From the NCBI GenBank assembly GCA_022842465.1, contig JALHPN010000055.1:1-42593 (forward strand): a DNA stretch of 42,593 bases. Reading direction: 5' to 3'. The stretch comes from Polyangiaceae bacterium (lineage in GTDB: Bacteria > Myxococcota_A > Polyangia > Polyangiales > Polyangiaceae). Of this stretch, positions 26,774 through 34,471 are shown piece after piece. Position numbers and translations under genes: made by a program. The notes below the pieces were generated by a model that saw only the letters and a program-made list of their open reading frames with translations, did not search any database and was not told where the DNA came from. The stretch's first letter is position 1, and the number at the start of each line of letters is the position of its first letter.

Positions 26774-27646
26774 ATGAACCGCTGCCGCGCGCTCCTCGTC
26801 GTCGCCACCACCGCCCTCCTCGCGGCCTCGGGCTGCGACAAGCTGAAGTCCCTGGCCGGCAAGGGCGACGCCGACGGAGGCGCGGCGTCGAGCGGCGGTG
26901 GAGGGCTGCTCTCCTTCGGCGCGACCGAGCTCGAGGGCGAGGTCACCTTGACCATGCAGGGCAAGGGGCAGAGCGCCCCGACGACGATGGTGCTCGGGAT
27001 CAAGAAGCCGAAGCTCCGCGTCGACGCGAAGAACGGCATGCCTACGGCGGGCGGGGGCATGGGGCTCGGCAGCGGCGGCGTCGTGATCCTCGTCGATCCG
27101 CCGCAGAAGAAGGCCTGGGCCCTCCAGCCTGCCGAGAAGCGCGCCGTCCTCTTCGACTTCGAGACGATGAAGAACGCGCCGAGCGTCCCTGGGATGCCGG
27201 GATTGCCGGGCGCCAAGCCGGCGAAGCCGGGGACCCCGCCGAAGATCGAGAAGCTCGGCAAGAAGGACACGGTCGCGGGCTACGCCTGCGAGACGTGGCT
27301 CATCACGCAGGAGGACGGGCGAAAGGCCGACGTCTGCGTTGCCGAGGGCCTCACGTGGGTCGATCTGAGCGACATCTCCCCCACCTCGCCCGAGCTCGTC
27401 GCCGCGGCGGCGCTGGGCGCGAATCGCTTCCCGTTGCGCGTCATCGCGAGCGACCCGCAAGGCGTCGTCGAGGCGCGCATCGAAGCGACGAAGATCGAGA
27501 AGAAGAAGCTGGATGACGCGTCGTTCGTCGTCCCGCCCGATTACCAGGTGACGGACCTCGCCGCGATGATGCAGGGGCTCGGCGGTCTCGGAGGCATCCC
27601 TGGCCAGCGCCCCGGCGCGGTCCCCGCGATGCCGAAGACACGCTGA
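26774..27646 (+). CDS. DUF4412-like lipoprotein
   Basis: A 290-residue predicted lipoprotein (signal with LLVVATTALLAASGC, Cys21). A Gly/Ser-rich linker precedes a beta-rich domain with features of DUF4412 proteins: an early strand LEGEVTLTMQGKGQ, a segment that forms a pocket wall (LRVDAKNGMP), and the motif DTVAGYACETWLIT with the paired Cys (ACET, ADVCVAEG). The C-terminus is Gly/Pro-rich and probably disordered. The family is periplasmic and of unknown function; some members are proposed to bind hydrophobic ligands. It is transcribed in the same direction as the LamG-like gene, 25 nt downstream, but has its own -10-like hexamer. The family assignment is tentative. Confidence 0.72.
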   Translation: MNRCRALLVVATTALLAASGCDKLKSLAGKGDADGGAASSGGGGLLSFGATELEGEVTLTMQGKGQSAPTTMVLGIKKPKLRVDAKNGMPTAGGGMGLGSGGVVILVDPPQKKAWALQPAEKRAVLFDFETMKNAPSVPGMPGLPGAKPAKPGTPPKIEKLGKKDTVAGYACETWLITQEDGRKADVCVAEGLTWVDLSDISPTSPELVAAAALGANRFPLRVIASDPQGVVEARIEATKIEKKKLDDASFVVPPDYQVTDLAAMMQGLGGLGGIPGQRPGAVPAMPKTR

Positions 27647-27677
27647 CGCCGCGCCGCCTGGCAGGCGGAGGATGCGG

Positions 27678-29666
27678 TCAGACGAACCCGATCGTCCGCG
27701 CAGCCTTCCGGAGGAGCGCCTCCGCGTCGCGGTCGAACCGAAAGGAGCGGAGGAGGTCGTCGATGCCGTACCCAGGGACCTTCGCGCGCGTGCGCGCCAC
27801 GAGCTCCCTCGCTTCGTCACGTCGGCTCGCGAGCGCGAGGCTCGAGGCCGCGATCGCGAGGATGTGCGCGTGGGCGTTGGGCCGTCCCGCCGCCTTGACG
27901 GCCCAGTCGGCGCCTTCCTCCAGCTCACCCAGGCGCAGGTGTGCGAGGGCACGGCTGGCGAGCATCCCGAACTGGAGCGGGTCGAACGGGCTCAGCTCAC
28001 GCGACGTCGTCGACGCGGCGATCGCCGCTCGTGGATCGCCGGACTGCGCCTCCACGAACCCCAACGTGTAGTGACCGAGGGCGAAGTTCGGGCTCAGCTC
28101 GACGCAGCGCTCGAGCGCGGAGACCGACTCGGGGATCGCGCCCCGGAGCCAGAGCGCGCGCCCCATCGCCCAGTGGGCCGCCGGGTCACGCCCGTCGGCG
28201 CTCAGGCTCTGCGCGGCGGTCTCCGTCGCGAGCGCGATCTCCCGGTCGCGGTCGGGGCTGAGATTCAGGAACACGTTCTGGAAGTGGGTGAAGGAGAGCC
28301 CCGCCCACGGACGAGCGAACGTCGGGTCGCGCTCCATGGCCGCGCCGAAGAGCTTCGCCGCCACGGCGTTGTCGGCGGCGGTGAACTTGTACATGTGCCA
28401 GAGGCCTCGATGGTACGCCTCCCAGGCGTCGAGCGAAGTCGGCGGCTTCAGGACCGCGCGCTTGCACTCCTCGCTCTCGATCTCCTCCGCGATGGCAGCG
28501 ACGATCCGGTTCACGAGCGCGTCGAGGAACGAGAACGTCTCGTCCGCCGCGTGCTCGAAGCGATCGGTCCACACGATGCGCGCATCACGCGCATCGACGA
28601 GCTCGATGTCGACCTGCACCCTCGTGTCCTTGCGACGCACCACTCCGCTCACGACGTAGTCGACGCCGAGGATGCGCGCCGCATCCTCGGCGGAGACGCC
28701 GCGCTCGCCGAGCGCGTACATCGTGCCGCGAGCGATGACGAACAGAACGCGGAGCTTCGCGAGACGGGTGATGACGTCGTCGGTGAGGCCGTCGACGTGA
28801 CCGCCGTACGCAGCCCCCGTCGCGTCGGTGAACGGCATCACGGCGACCGAGCGCCGTCGAGACACGCGCGGCTCGGGATCACGAGGAGCCGCCGACACCA
28901 ACGCGACGCGCGCGTGGACTGCCGACGCGACGTCGTGGCTCGCCTTGGCACGCTCGAGCACGTGCCGGAGCGGCTGCCAGTCAGCGCCCTGCTGCTCGAA
29001 GCTGCGGATCGCACGGGTGACATGGTCCTCGGCGTCCCTCGCCCGGCCGCAGGCCACGAGCGCATGGATCATCGCCTCGTTGGCCCCGAGGTCGAGAGGG
29101 GCACGCACGAGCCACCGATCGACGCGCGCCACGCGCTCCTCGGAGCCTGGTGGCGCACGCGAGGCCCACGCGCCGAGCACGGCGGCGCTCGCAGTCGCGA
29201 GACGGCGACGCCACCCCGCCGTCCACGCGTCGAGCTCCGCGCTCGCGTCGACGGCGACGCCGTCGAGGAGCTCGCCTCCGACGAGCGCGATGAGCTCGCC
29301 GAGCCGCTCGTCGGACAGACGTTCGAGGCCGCCCGCCGCCGCGCGGTCGACCTCGAGCGCATCCACGACCACCCCCTCGAGGTCGAGGCGGAGGAGCGAG
29401 CCCGGGGTCGTGACGACGCGCTTCCGCTCGGCGTCGTCGAGCACGGAGCGCAGCTTGCTCAGACACCAGCGCAGCTCGCCGCGGGGATCGTTGGGGACAT
29501 CCCACAGGAGGTCGCAGAGCCTCGAGCGCGACGTCGGCGTCGGCTCGAGGGCGAGGAACGCGAGGAGCGCGCGAACCTTGCGCGATCGGGGGAGCGAGAG
29601 CTCGCGCCCGTCTCGCCGGATGCTGACGCTCCCGAGGAGCTTCACGCGCAAGCTCGGCGTTCCCAC
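27678..29666 (-). CDS. SARP/BTAD-type transcriptional regulator with TolB-like and TPR domains
   Basis: A 662-residue regulator. Residues about 5-90 form an OmpR-like winged helix of the SARP/AfsR kind (LRVKLLGSVSIRRDGRELSL, KVRALLAFLAL, LCDLLWDVPNDPRGELRWCLSKLR). Residues about 97-240 are a BTAD-like helical domain. Residues 273-390 start RSVAVMPFTDATG and match the TolB-N-like domain found in CadC- and cyclase-linked regulators. The rest, about 400-640, is a TPR array (PAAHWAMGRALWLRGAIPESVSALERCVEL). It should activate transcription from direct-repeat sites, and two such arrays lie directly upstream. The GTG at 29666 is chosen because GGAGG stands 5 nt before it and the winged-helix domain starts there; an ATG at 29759 would add 31 atypical residues. 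It is divergent from a methyltransferase gene. Confidence 0.85.
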   Translation of the reverse strand: MGTPSLRVKLLGSVSIRRDGRELSLPRSRKVRALLAFLALEPTPTSRSRLCDLLWDVPNDPRGELRWCLSKLRSVLDDAERKRVVTTPGSLLRLDLEGVVVDALEVDRAAAGGLERLSDERLGELIALVGGELLDGVAVDASAELDAWTAGWRRRLATASAAVLGAWASRAPPGSEERVARVDRWLVRAPLDLGANEAMIHALVACGRARDAEDHVTRAIRSFEQQGADWQPLRHVLERAKASHDVASAVHARVALVSAAPRDPEPRVSRRRSVAVMPFTDATGAAYGGHVDGLTDDVITRLAKLRVLFVIARGTMYALGERGVSAEDAARILGVDYVVSGVVRRKDTRVQVDIELVDARDARIVWTDRFEHAADETFSFLDALVNRIVAAIAEEIESEECKRAVLKPPTSLDAWEAYHRGLWHMYKFTAADNAVAAKLFGAAMERDPTFARPWAGLSFTHFQNVFLNLSPDRDREIALATETAAQSLSADGRDPAAHWAMGRALWLRGAIPESVSALERCVELSPNFALGHYTLGFVEAQSGDPRAAIAASTTSRELSPFDPLQFGMLASRALAHLRLGELEEGADWAVKAAGRPNAHAHILAIAASSLALASRRDEARELVARTRAKVPGYGIDDLLRSFRFDRDAEALLRKAARTIGFV

Positions 29667-29692
29667 GGCCCCCTCCCACGAGGATTCCCACG
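29661..29692 (+). repeat. Direct-repeat array A: three TCCCACG heptamers
   Basis: Exact TCCCACG copies start at 29661, 29674 and 29686 (intervals 13 and 12). The array covers the start codon and ribosome-binding site of the SARP-type gene; on the minus strand each unit reads CGTGGGA, and the second unit shares bases with its GGAGG. It is a candidate autoregulatory operator. See array B. Confidence 0.75.
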
Positions 29693-29774
29693 CGAGAGCG
29701 TCACGGTCAATCCTCGCGGCGCGCCACGTCGACGTCTTCCGCCGGGATGGGACAGCCATGCTCGACGAGCACGA

Positions 29775-29830
29775 TTCCACGCGGGCTCCCACGCCGCGTC
29801 CCACGGACACGTCCCACCATTCGTTCCAGG
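29775..29830 (+). repeat. Direct-repeat array B: TCCCACG heptamers before the methyltransferase gene
   Basis: Units start at 29775 (TTCCACG), 29787 (TCCCACG), 29799 (TCCCACG), 29812 (TCCCACC) and 29824 (TTCCAGG): intervals 12, 12, 13 and 12. Two are exact, two have one mismatch, and the last has two. The array ends in the ribosome-binding site of the methyltransferase gene. Together with array A it forms a probable binding platform for the adjacent SARP-type regulator. Confidence 0.75.
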
Positions 29831-29833
29831 AGG
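29828..29833 (+). promoter_or_regulatory. Shine-Dalgarno AGGAGG of the methyltransferase gene
   Basis: AGGAGG lies 7 nt before the ATG at 29841 and fixes the start of a frame that is open much further upstream. It overlaps the last degenerate unit of repeat array B. Confidence 0.8.
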
Positions 29834-29840
29834 TGCGGTC

Positions 29841-30650
29841 ATGAGCACGACGGTCGAGACACACAACGAGAAGGCGCGGGCGGTCTGGAACTCTGCCGGC
29901 GGGCGCTACGACGCCATCAGCCGGACGATCGCAGACGCGATCGAGCACGCCGTCGAGCGGCTCGACCCAGGCGCGGGCGAACACGTCCTCGACGTCGCCA
30001 CCGGCACGGGCTGGGCGTCCCGGCTGGTCGCGCGCCGAGGCGCGCGCGTGGTCGGGACGGACATCGCCGAGACGATGCTCGCCACGGCGCGCGAGCTCGC
30101 CGCCAGGGAGGAGCTCACCATCACGTACGAGCACGGGGACGCGGAGCGGCTGGCGTTCGCCGACGCATCCTTCGACGCGGTCGTGTCGACGTTCGGCGTC
30201 ATGTTCGCGTCGAAGCCGGAGCGTGCGGCGGCGGAGCTCGGTCGGGTGGTGAAGAGGGGCGGTCGGGTCGCGCTCGCGACGTGGACCGACGACGGCAACG
30301 TCGCCGCGATGTTCGGCGTCATGAAGCAGCACATGGGCCCGCCGCCGGCGGACGCGGCGCCCTCCCCCTTCGCCTGGGGCCGGCGAGAGCGGCTCCGCGA
30401 GCTCCTCGGGCGCGACTTCGAGCTCGCGTTCGAGGAGGGGACGAACGTGTTCCGCTACCCGTCCGGCGCGCGCGCGTTCGATCTCTGGGTGAACCACTAC
30501 GGTCCGACCAAGTCGCTCGCGGCGCGCCTCGACGACGCGGCCCGCGAGGCGCTCCGCAGGGACCTCGTCTCATGGCACGAGACCTTTCCGAGCGAGCTCG
30601 GATTCACGCAGCCTCGGACCTACCTCGTCACGCGCGGCATCCGCCGGTGA
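29841..30650 (+). CDS. SAM-dependent methyltransferase (class I, UbiE/type-11 like)
   Basis: A 269-residue class I methyltransferase. The SAM pocket is HVLDVATGTGWASRLVARRGARVVGTDIA (motif I, about 47-75). HGDAERLAFADASFDAVVSTFGVMF carries the motif II/III acidic contacts, and VVKRGGRVALATWTDDG is the usual post-II strand. The rest resembles the type-11/UbiE-like small-molecule methylases, including those in natural-product pathways. The substrate is unknown. It is divergent from the SARP-type regulator across 174 bp holding two heptamer arrays, so it is the likely target of that regulator. That gap has no TA dinucleotide and no visible -10, consistent with a promoter that needs an activator. 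Confidence 0.9.
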   Translation: MSTTVETHNEKARAVWNSAGGRYDAISRTIADAIEHAVERLDPGAGEHVLDVATGTGWASRLVARRGARVVGTDIAETMLATARELAAREELTITYEHGDAERLAFADASFDAVVSTFGVMFASKPERAAAELGRVVKRGGRVALATWTDDGNVAAMFGVMKQHMGPPPADAAPSPFAWGRRERLRELLGRDFELAFEEGTNVFRYPSGARAFDLWVNHYGPTKSLAARLDDAAREALRRDLVSWHETFPSELGFTQPRTYLVTRGIRR

Positions 30651-30670
30651 AAGGAGACCTCTGGGGCTGC

Positions 30671-30676
30671 TAAGGT
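30671..30676 (+). promoter_or_regulatory. Putative extended -10 (TGC-TAAGGT) of the ferritin-like gene
   Basis: TAAGGT lies 6 nt before the ATG at 30683 and is preceded by TGC. It suggests an independent, leaderless transcript, although the methyltransferase stop is only 32 nt upstream of the ATG. Confidence 0.5.
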
Positions 30677-30682
30677 GCGGGC

Positions 30683-31345
30683 ATGCCGCTCGCACCCGAA
30701 GCCTTCGTCGCCGAGCTCGACGCCCAGAACCGCGCTGCGCTGGATCGGTTCGCGAAGAGCCAGGCCGACACGCCGCCGAGCGGCGAGCTCCACGTGAAGG
30801 ACCTCCTCCTCCTCGCGCTCAAGAACGAGCTCGAGGCGACGGAGTGCGCCGCCGCATGGATCCCGACGACACGCGAGGTCCCGGTGAAGCTCGCGCTCGC
30901 GCGGCAGGCAGGGGACGAGGCGAAGCACTACCGGCTCATCCAGGAGCGGCTCGCCGAGCTCGGCGTCGAGACCCGCGCGCTCGATCCGCTCGCGGGAGGG
31001 AAGAGCCCGCTCCTCGCGTACCTCCTCGGCCTCGAAGGCTCCGTCGCGCGCGTCGCGGCCGGACAGTTCACACGGGAGGCGCTCGCCCTCGTGCGGAACG
31101 ACGCCTTCGCGCGGTTCTGCCGTCAGGAGGGGGATCACGCGACGGCCTACCTCTACGAGGAGACGATCCAGAAGGACGAGCAGCACCACCACGAGCTCGG
31201 GCGACGGCTCCTCCTCGAGCTCGCGACGACGGACGACGCCCAGCGCGAGGCGCGCGAAGCGAGCGCGAAGGTCCTCGCGCTCGCCGAGGAGCTCGCGGAG
31301 ATCGCCCGCCTGTCGAAGGGCATCTCTCGAGCGCCCGGCTGCTAG
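30683..31345 (+). CDS. Ferritin-like di-iron protein
   Basis: A 220-residue, almost fully helical protein with the two-fold ferritin-like metal pattern. The first half has a Glu in KNELEATECAAAW (about 49-54) and ExxH in DEAKHYRLI (Glu79, His82). The second half has Glu in EETIQKDEQ (about 159-160) and ExxH in DEQHHHELG (Glu166, His169). Such four-helix bundles bind two irons and act as oxidases, hydroxylases or stress proteins. No signal peptide is seen. The TAG stop shares the palindrome CTAG (31342-31345) with the stop of the convergent membrane-protein gene. The closest known type looks like the ferritin-like/PaaA-like group; the reaction is unknown. Confidence 0.8.
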   Translation: MPLAPEAFVAELDAQNRAALDRFAKSQADTPPSGELHVKDLLLLALKNELEATECAAAWIPTTREVPVKLALARQAGDEAKHYRLIQERLAELGVETRALDPLAGGKSPLLAYLLGLEGSVARVAAGQFTREALALVRNDAFARFCRQEGDHATAYLYEETIQKDEQHHHELGRRLLLELATTDDAQREAREASAKVLALAEELAEIARLSKGISRAPGC

Positions 31346-32157
31346 CTCGCCGCGTCCTCGTCGCCGTAGTGCTTCTCCACGCACGACGGGCAGAAGCCGT
31401 GGGAGAAGCTCGCGTGGGTGCGGTCGCGCACGTAGACCTCGACGCGCTGCCAGGTGCCGTCCTCGTCGCGAACGTCCTTGCAGAACGCGCAGATGGAGAC
31501 GATCCCGCGGAGGGTGCGGATCTCCGCCATGGCGGCCTCGAGCTCCTGGCGGAGACCGCGCTGCTCGCGGAGGGCGAGGTACTCGAAGCGACGGCTCCGG
31601 CGGAGGGTCGCCGCGACGAGGACTGCCCCCGCCCACGCGATGGCGAGGACGAGGACGGTCGACGGGATGAAGGCGCCGTGAGCCCCGTCACGGACGAGCC
31701 GCGCGACCAGATGCGAGCCACATCCCGCGGCCGCGAGGCCCGCGCCGGAGCGGAGCGGGATCGGGAGCAGGATCATCGCCAGGACGGCGAGCAACGTCGT
31801 CGAGCCGAGCGGCCCGACGGCGGAGGGCCTCGTCAACGCGGCCCAGAACTGGAACGGGAGGATCGCGACGAACCAGGCGACGAGCATCCTGTCGACCGTC
31901 GCGATCGACGCGCGCCGGAGGACGAGGAGGACGACGACCCCGAGCGCCGCGATCCCGAGGCGGCCGAGGAGGAGCGTCGTGAAGGTGCTCGAGGAGAGCT
32001 GGAGCTCGCGGTCGACGAGTGCGAACGCGAGCTGACACACGAGCACGAAGACGACCAACGTGCGGGTGAGCGTGTCGTCCGCGCCGCGGCGGTCGACGCG
32101 GAACGTCCGCTCGAGATCCGGCTCGCGGAAGAGCCCCGTGACGGTCACCGGCGACAT
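31342..32157 (-). CDS. Membrane protein with coiled coil and C-terminal CxxC...CxxC domain
   Basis: A 271-residue protein with about five or six membrane helices (residues about 25-180). A charged coiled coil (RSRRFEYLALREQRGLRQELEAAMAEI) leads into a C-terminal 50-residue domain, GIVSICAFCKDVRDEDGTW...SHGFCPSCVEKHYG. The paired CxxC (ICAFCK and FCPSC) and the surrounding residues match a short C-terminal module that I recall from bacterial PAS/GAF sensors and response regulators. It is probably a zinc or redox site. Here it follows a membrane region with no kinase or receiver. The ATG at 32157 is preferred; an in-frame GTG at 32271 would add 38 residues, but that overlaps the acetyl-CoA synthetase promoter. 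Neither start has a good Shine-Dalgarno. Confidence 0.7.
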   Translation of the reverse strand: MSPVTVTGLFREPDLERTFRVDRRGADDTLTRTLVVFVLVCQLAFALVDRELQLSSSTFTTLLLGRLGIAALGVVVLLVLRRASIATVDRMLVAWFVAILPFQFWAALTRPSAVGPLGSTTLLAVLAMILLPIPLRSGAGLAAAGCGSHLVARLVRDGAHGAFIPSTVLVLAIAWAGAVLVAATLRRSRRFEYLALREQRGLRQELEAAMAEIRTLRGIVSICAFCKDVRDEDGTWQRVEVYVRDRTHASFSHGFCPSCVEKHYGDEDAAS

Positions 32158-32264
32158 CTGGACGAAGCATGCCGTGCCTCCGGAGAAGACGCCACGACCG
32201 ATGGACGTCCGCCGCGACGTCGAACGGCCGCGCTCTGCCTCTTGGCCTCGTGCGAGCGCCGCGG

Positions 32265-32270
32265 TAGACA
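32265..32270 (+). promoter_or_regulatory. Putative -10 element (TAGACA) of acs
   Basis: TAGACA lies 21 nt before the TTG start of acs, giving a leader of about 15 nt that carries the GGAGG. Confidence 0.4.
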
Positions 32271-32281
32271 CGTTGGACCTC

Positions 32282-32286
32282 GGAGG
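32282..32286 (+). promoter_or_regulatory. Shine-Dalgarno GGAGG supporting the TTG start of acs
   Basis: GGAGG lies 5 nt before TTG at 32292 and is the main reason for accepting a TTG start. Confidence 0.75.
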
Positions 32287-32291
32287 CTCCC

Positions 32292-34244
32292 TTGAAGGAA
32301 GATCGACGGTTCACGCCCTCGGCAGAGTTCTCGAAGCGGGCCCGCGTCCGGTCGCACGCCGAATACCGCACGATGCACCAGCTCTCGCTCGACGAGCCGG
32401 AGACGTTCTGGCGGGAGCACACGACGGATCTCGTCTTCCGGACGCCCTGGAAGACGTTCCTGGAGTGGAGCCTCCCGAAGGCACGCTTCTTCGGGGGTGC
32501 CACCCTGAACCTCACTGAGACGTGCCTCGACCGGCACCTCGCGACCGAGGCGCGGACACGCGCGGCGATCGTCTTCGAGGGCGAGCCCGGCGACGTGCGG
32601 ACGTTGACGTACTTCGAGCTCCACCGGGAGGTGGTCCGGCTCACGGCCGCCCTCGCCGACCTCGGCGTCGTGGCTGGCGACCGCGTCGCGATCTACATGG
32701 GGATGGTCCCGGAGGCAGCCGTCGCGATGCTCGCCTGCGCGCGCCTCGGCGCGACGCACTCGGTCGTCTTCGGCGGCTTCAGCTCCGACGCGCTCCGGGA
32801 TCGGATCAACGACTCCGGGGCGAAGGTCCTCCTGACGCAGGACGGCGCGTGGCGCCGCGGCAACGTCGTGCCGCTCAAGAAGATGGCCGACGACGCGGTC
32901 GCGCAGGCGCCGTCGATCGAGAAGGTCGTCGTCCTCCGACGCCTCGGCGCGGGACACACGCCCGTACAGATGAAGGAGGGCAAGGACATCTGGTGGGACG
33001 ACCTCCTCTCCCGCACGGCGAGCGAAGCGAGCGCGAAGCTCGCCAGGACCCCGCCGGCGTTCGACGCCGAGCATCCGCTCTTCATCCTCTACACGTCGGG
33101 CTCGACGGGGAAGCCCAAGGGGGTCCTCCACACGACCGCGGGGTACCTCGCCGGGGTGCACATCACGTCGAAGTTCGTCTTCGACCTCCGCGAGGGCGAC
33201 CTCTACTGGTGTACGGCCGACGTGGGGTGGGTCACCGGGCACAGCTACCTCGTCTACGGCCCGCTCTCCTGCGGCGCGACCGTGATGATGTACGAGGGCG
33301 CGCCGAACTTCCCGGACTGGGGCCGCTTCTGGAACATCATCGAGAAGCACGGCGTCACGATCCTCTACACGGCGCCGACGGCGATCCGCGCGTTCATCCG
33401 CGCGGGCGACGACTGGCCGGCCAAGTCCGACCTCTCGAGCCTCCGGCTCCTCGGCTCGGTCGGCGAGCCGATCAACCCCGAGGCGTGGACCTGGTACCAC
33501 CGCGTCATCGGGGGTGGCCGCTGCCCGATCGTCGACACGTGGTGGCAGACGGAGACCGGCGCGATCATGCTCACGACCCTCCCCGGCGCCTGCTATTCGA
33601 AGCCCGGAGCGACGGGTCTCCCGTCCTTCGGCGTCGACATCGCCGTGGTGAAGGACGACGGCAGCGAGTGCTCCGCGAACGAGGGCGGCAAGCTCGTCGT
33701 GAAGCGGCCGTGGCCCTCGATGGCGCGCACGCTCTACAAGGACGACGCGAGGTACGCAGAGTCCTACTGGAGCCAGCTCCCCGGGGTGTATTTCACGGGG
33801 GACGGCGCTCGCCGGGACGAGGACGGCTACTTCTGGGTGACGGGTCGCATCGACGACGTGCTGAACGTCGCGGGGCATCGCATCGGGACCGCCGAGATCG
33901 AGAGCGCGCTCGTGAGCCATCCCGCGGTCGCGGAGGCCGCCGCCGTCGGCAAGCCGGACGACCTCAAGGGGCAGGCGCTCGTCGTCTTCGTCACGCTGAA
34001 GGCCGGTCAGACCGCCGACAAGCTGCTCAAGGAGAAGCTCACCGAGCACATCGATCGCGAGATCGGGAAGTTCGCGCGACCGGACTCCATTCGCTTCACC
34101 GACGCGCTCCCGAAGACGCGGTCGGGGAAGATCATGCGGCGCCTCCTCAAGGAGATCGCGTCCGGCGCAGCGGAGACGAAGGGGGACACGTCGACCCTCG
34201 AGGACCTAGGCGTCCTCGCGAAGCTGCGGGCCGACGAGGAGTGA
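32292..34244 (+). CDS. acs: Acetyl-CoA synthetase (AMP-forming)
   Basis: A 650-residue acetate:CoA ligase, the normal length. It activates acetate with ATP to acetyl-AMP and then acetyl-CoA. It shows the N-terminal ACS signature ([24 protein letters not shown]), the A3 nucleotide loop [11 protein letters not shown] (about 267-277), [28 protein letters not shown], the hinge [21 protein letters not shown], and the acetylation-controlled Lys613 in [10 protein letters not shown]. Reversible acetylation of this Lys is a known control in the family. The gene starts at TTG with GGAGG 5 nt upstream and is divergent from the CxxC membrane protein. A 227-bp gap separates it from the kinase gene. Together with pckG and isocitrate dehydrogenase it supports growth on C2 and amino-acid carbon. 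Confidence 0.96.
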   Translation: MKEDRRFTPSAEFSKRARVRSHAEYRTMHQLSLDEPETFWREHTTDLVFRTPWKTFLEWSLPKARFFGGATLNLTETCLDRHLATEARTRAAIVFEGEPGDVRTLTYFELHREVVRLTAALADLGVVAGDRVAIYMGMVPEAAVAMLACARLGATHSVVFGGFSSDALRDRINDSGAKVLLTQDGAWRRGNVVPLKKMADDAVAQAPSIEKVVVLRRLGAGHTPVQMKEGKDIWWDDLLSRTASEASAKLARTPPAFDAEHPLFILYTSGSTGKPKGVLHTTAGYLAGVHITSKFVFDLREGDLYWCTADVGWVTGHSYLVYGPLSCGATVMMYEGAPNFPDWGRFWNIIEKHGVTILYTAPTAIRAFIRAGDDWPAKSDLSSLRLLGSVGEPINPEAWTWYHRVIGGGRCPIVDTWWQTETGAIMLTTLPGACYSKPGATGLPSFGVDIAVVKDDGSECSANEGGKLVVKRPWPSMARTLYKDDARYAESYWSQLPGVYFTGDGARRDEDGYFWVTGRIDDVLNVAGHRIGTAEIESALVSHPAVAEAAAVGKPDDLKGQALVVFVTLKAGQTADKLLKEKLTEHIDREIGKFARPDSIRFTDALPKTRSGKIMRRLLKEIASGAAETKGDTSTLEDLGVLAKLRADEE

Positions 34245-34397
34245 CCCCGGTTTCCCCACACGCCCCCCCATGATCTCGTCGGCAGCTGCGCTGCAACCGC
34301 GCGGAAGGTCTTGGCCGACGTGGAGAGAGACGGCACACGGCCCCACGTCGACCTCCGCGAGGTCAGACACTTTTTCCGCACCGACGGGGTAGTCGCG

Positions 34398-34412
34398 ACG
34401 AGGCTCCCTCGT
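34398..34412. repeat. Dyad ACGAGG-CTC-CCTCGT next to the kinase promoter
   Basis: A perfect 6-bp dyad with a 3-nt centre ends on the first base of the TATGAT -10 element. GAGGCTC also occurs as a direct repeat at 34400 and 34420, flanking the -10. This is a good operator candidate for repression of the kinase gene. Confidence 0.4.
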
Positions 34413-34417
34413 ATGAT
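34412..34417 (+). promoter_or_regulatory. Putative -10 element (TATGAT) of the Ser/Thr kinase gene
   Basis: TATGAT is one base from TATAAT. It lies 54 nt before the ATG at 34472, so the leader is about 48 nt and pyrimidine-rich near the start codon. No clear -35 is seen 16-18 nt upstream. Confidence 0.5.
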
Positions 34418-34471
34418 GGGAGGCTCGAAGATTACGGGGGCACTCTCCCGTCTTCTCTCTTCGTCCGCTCC

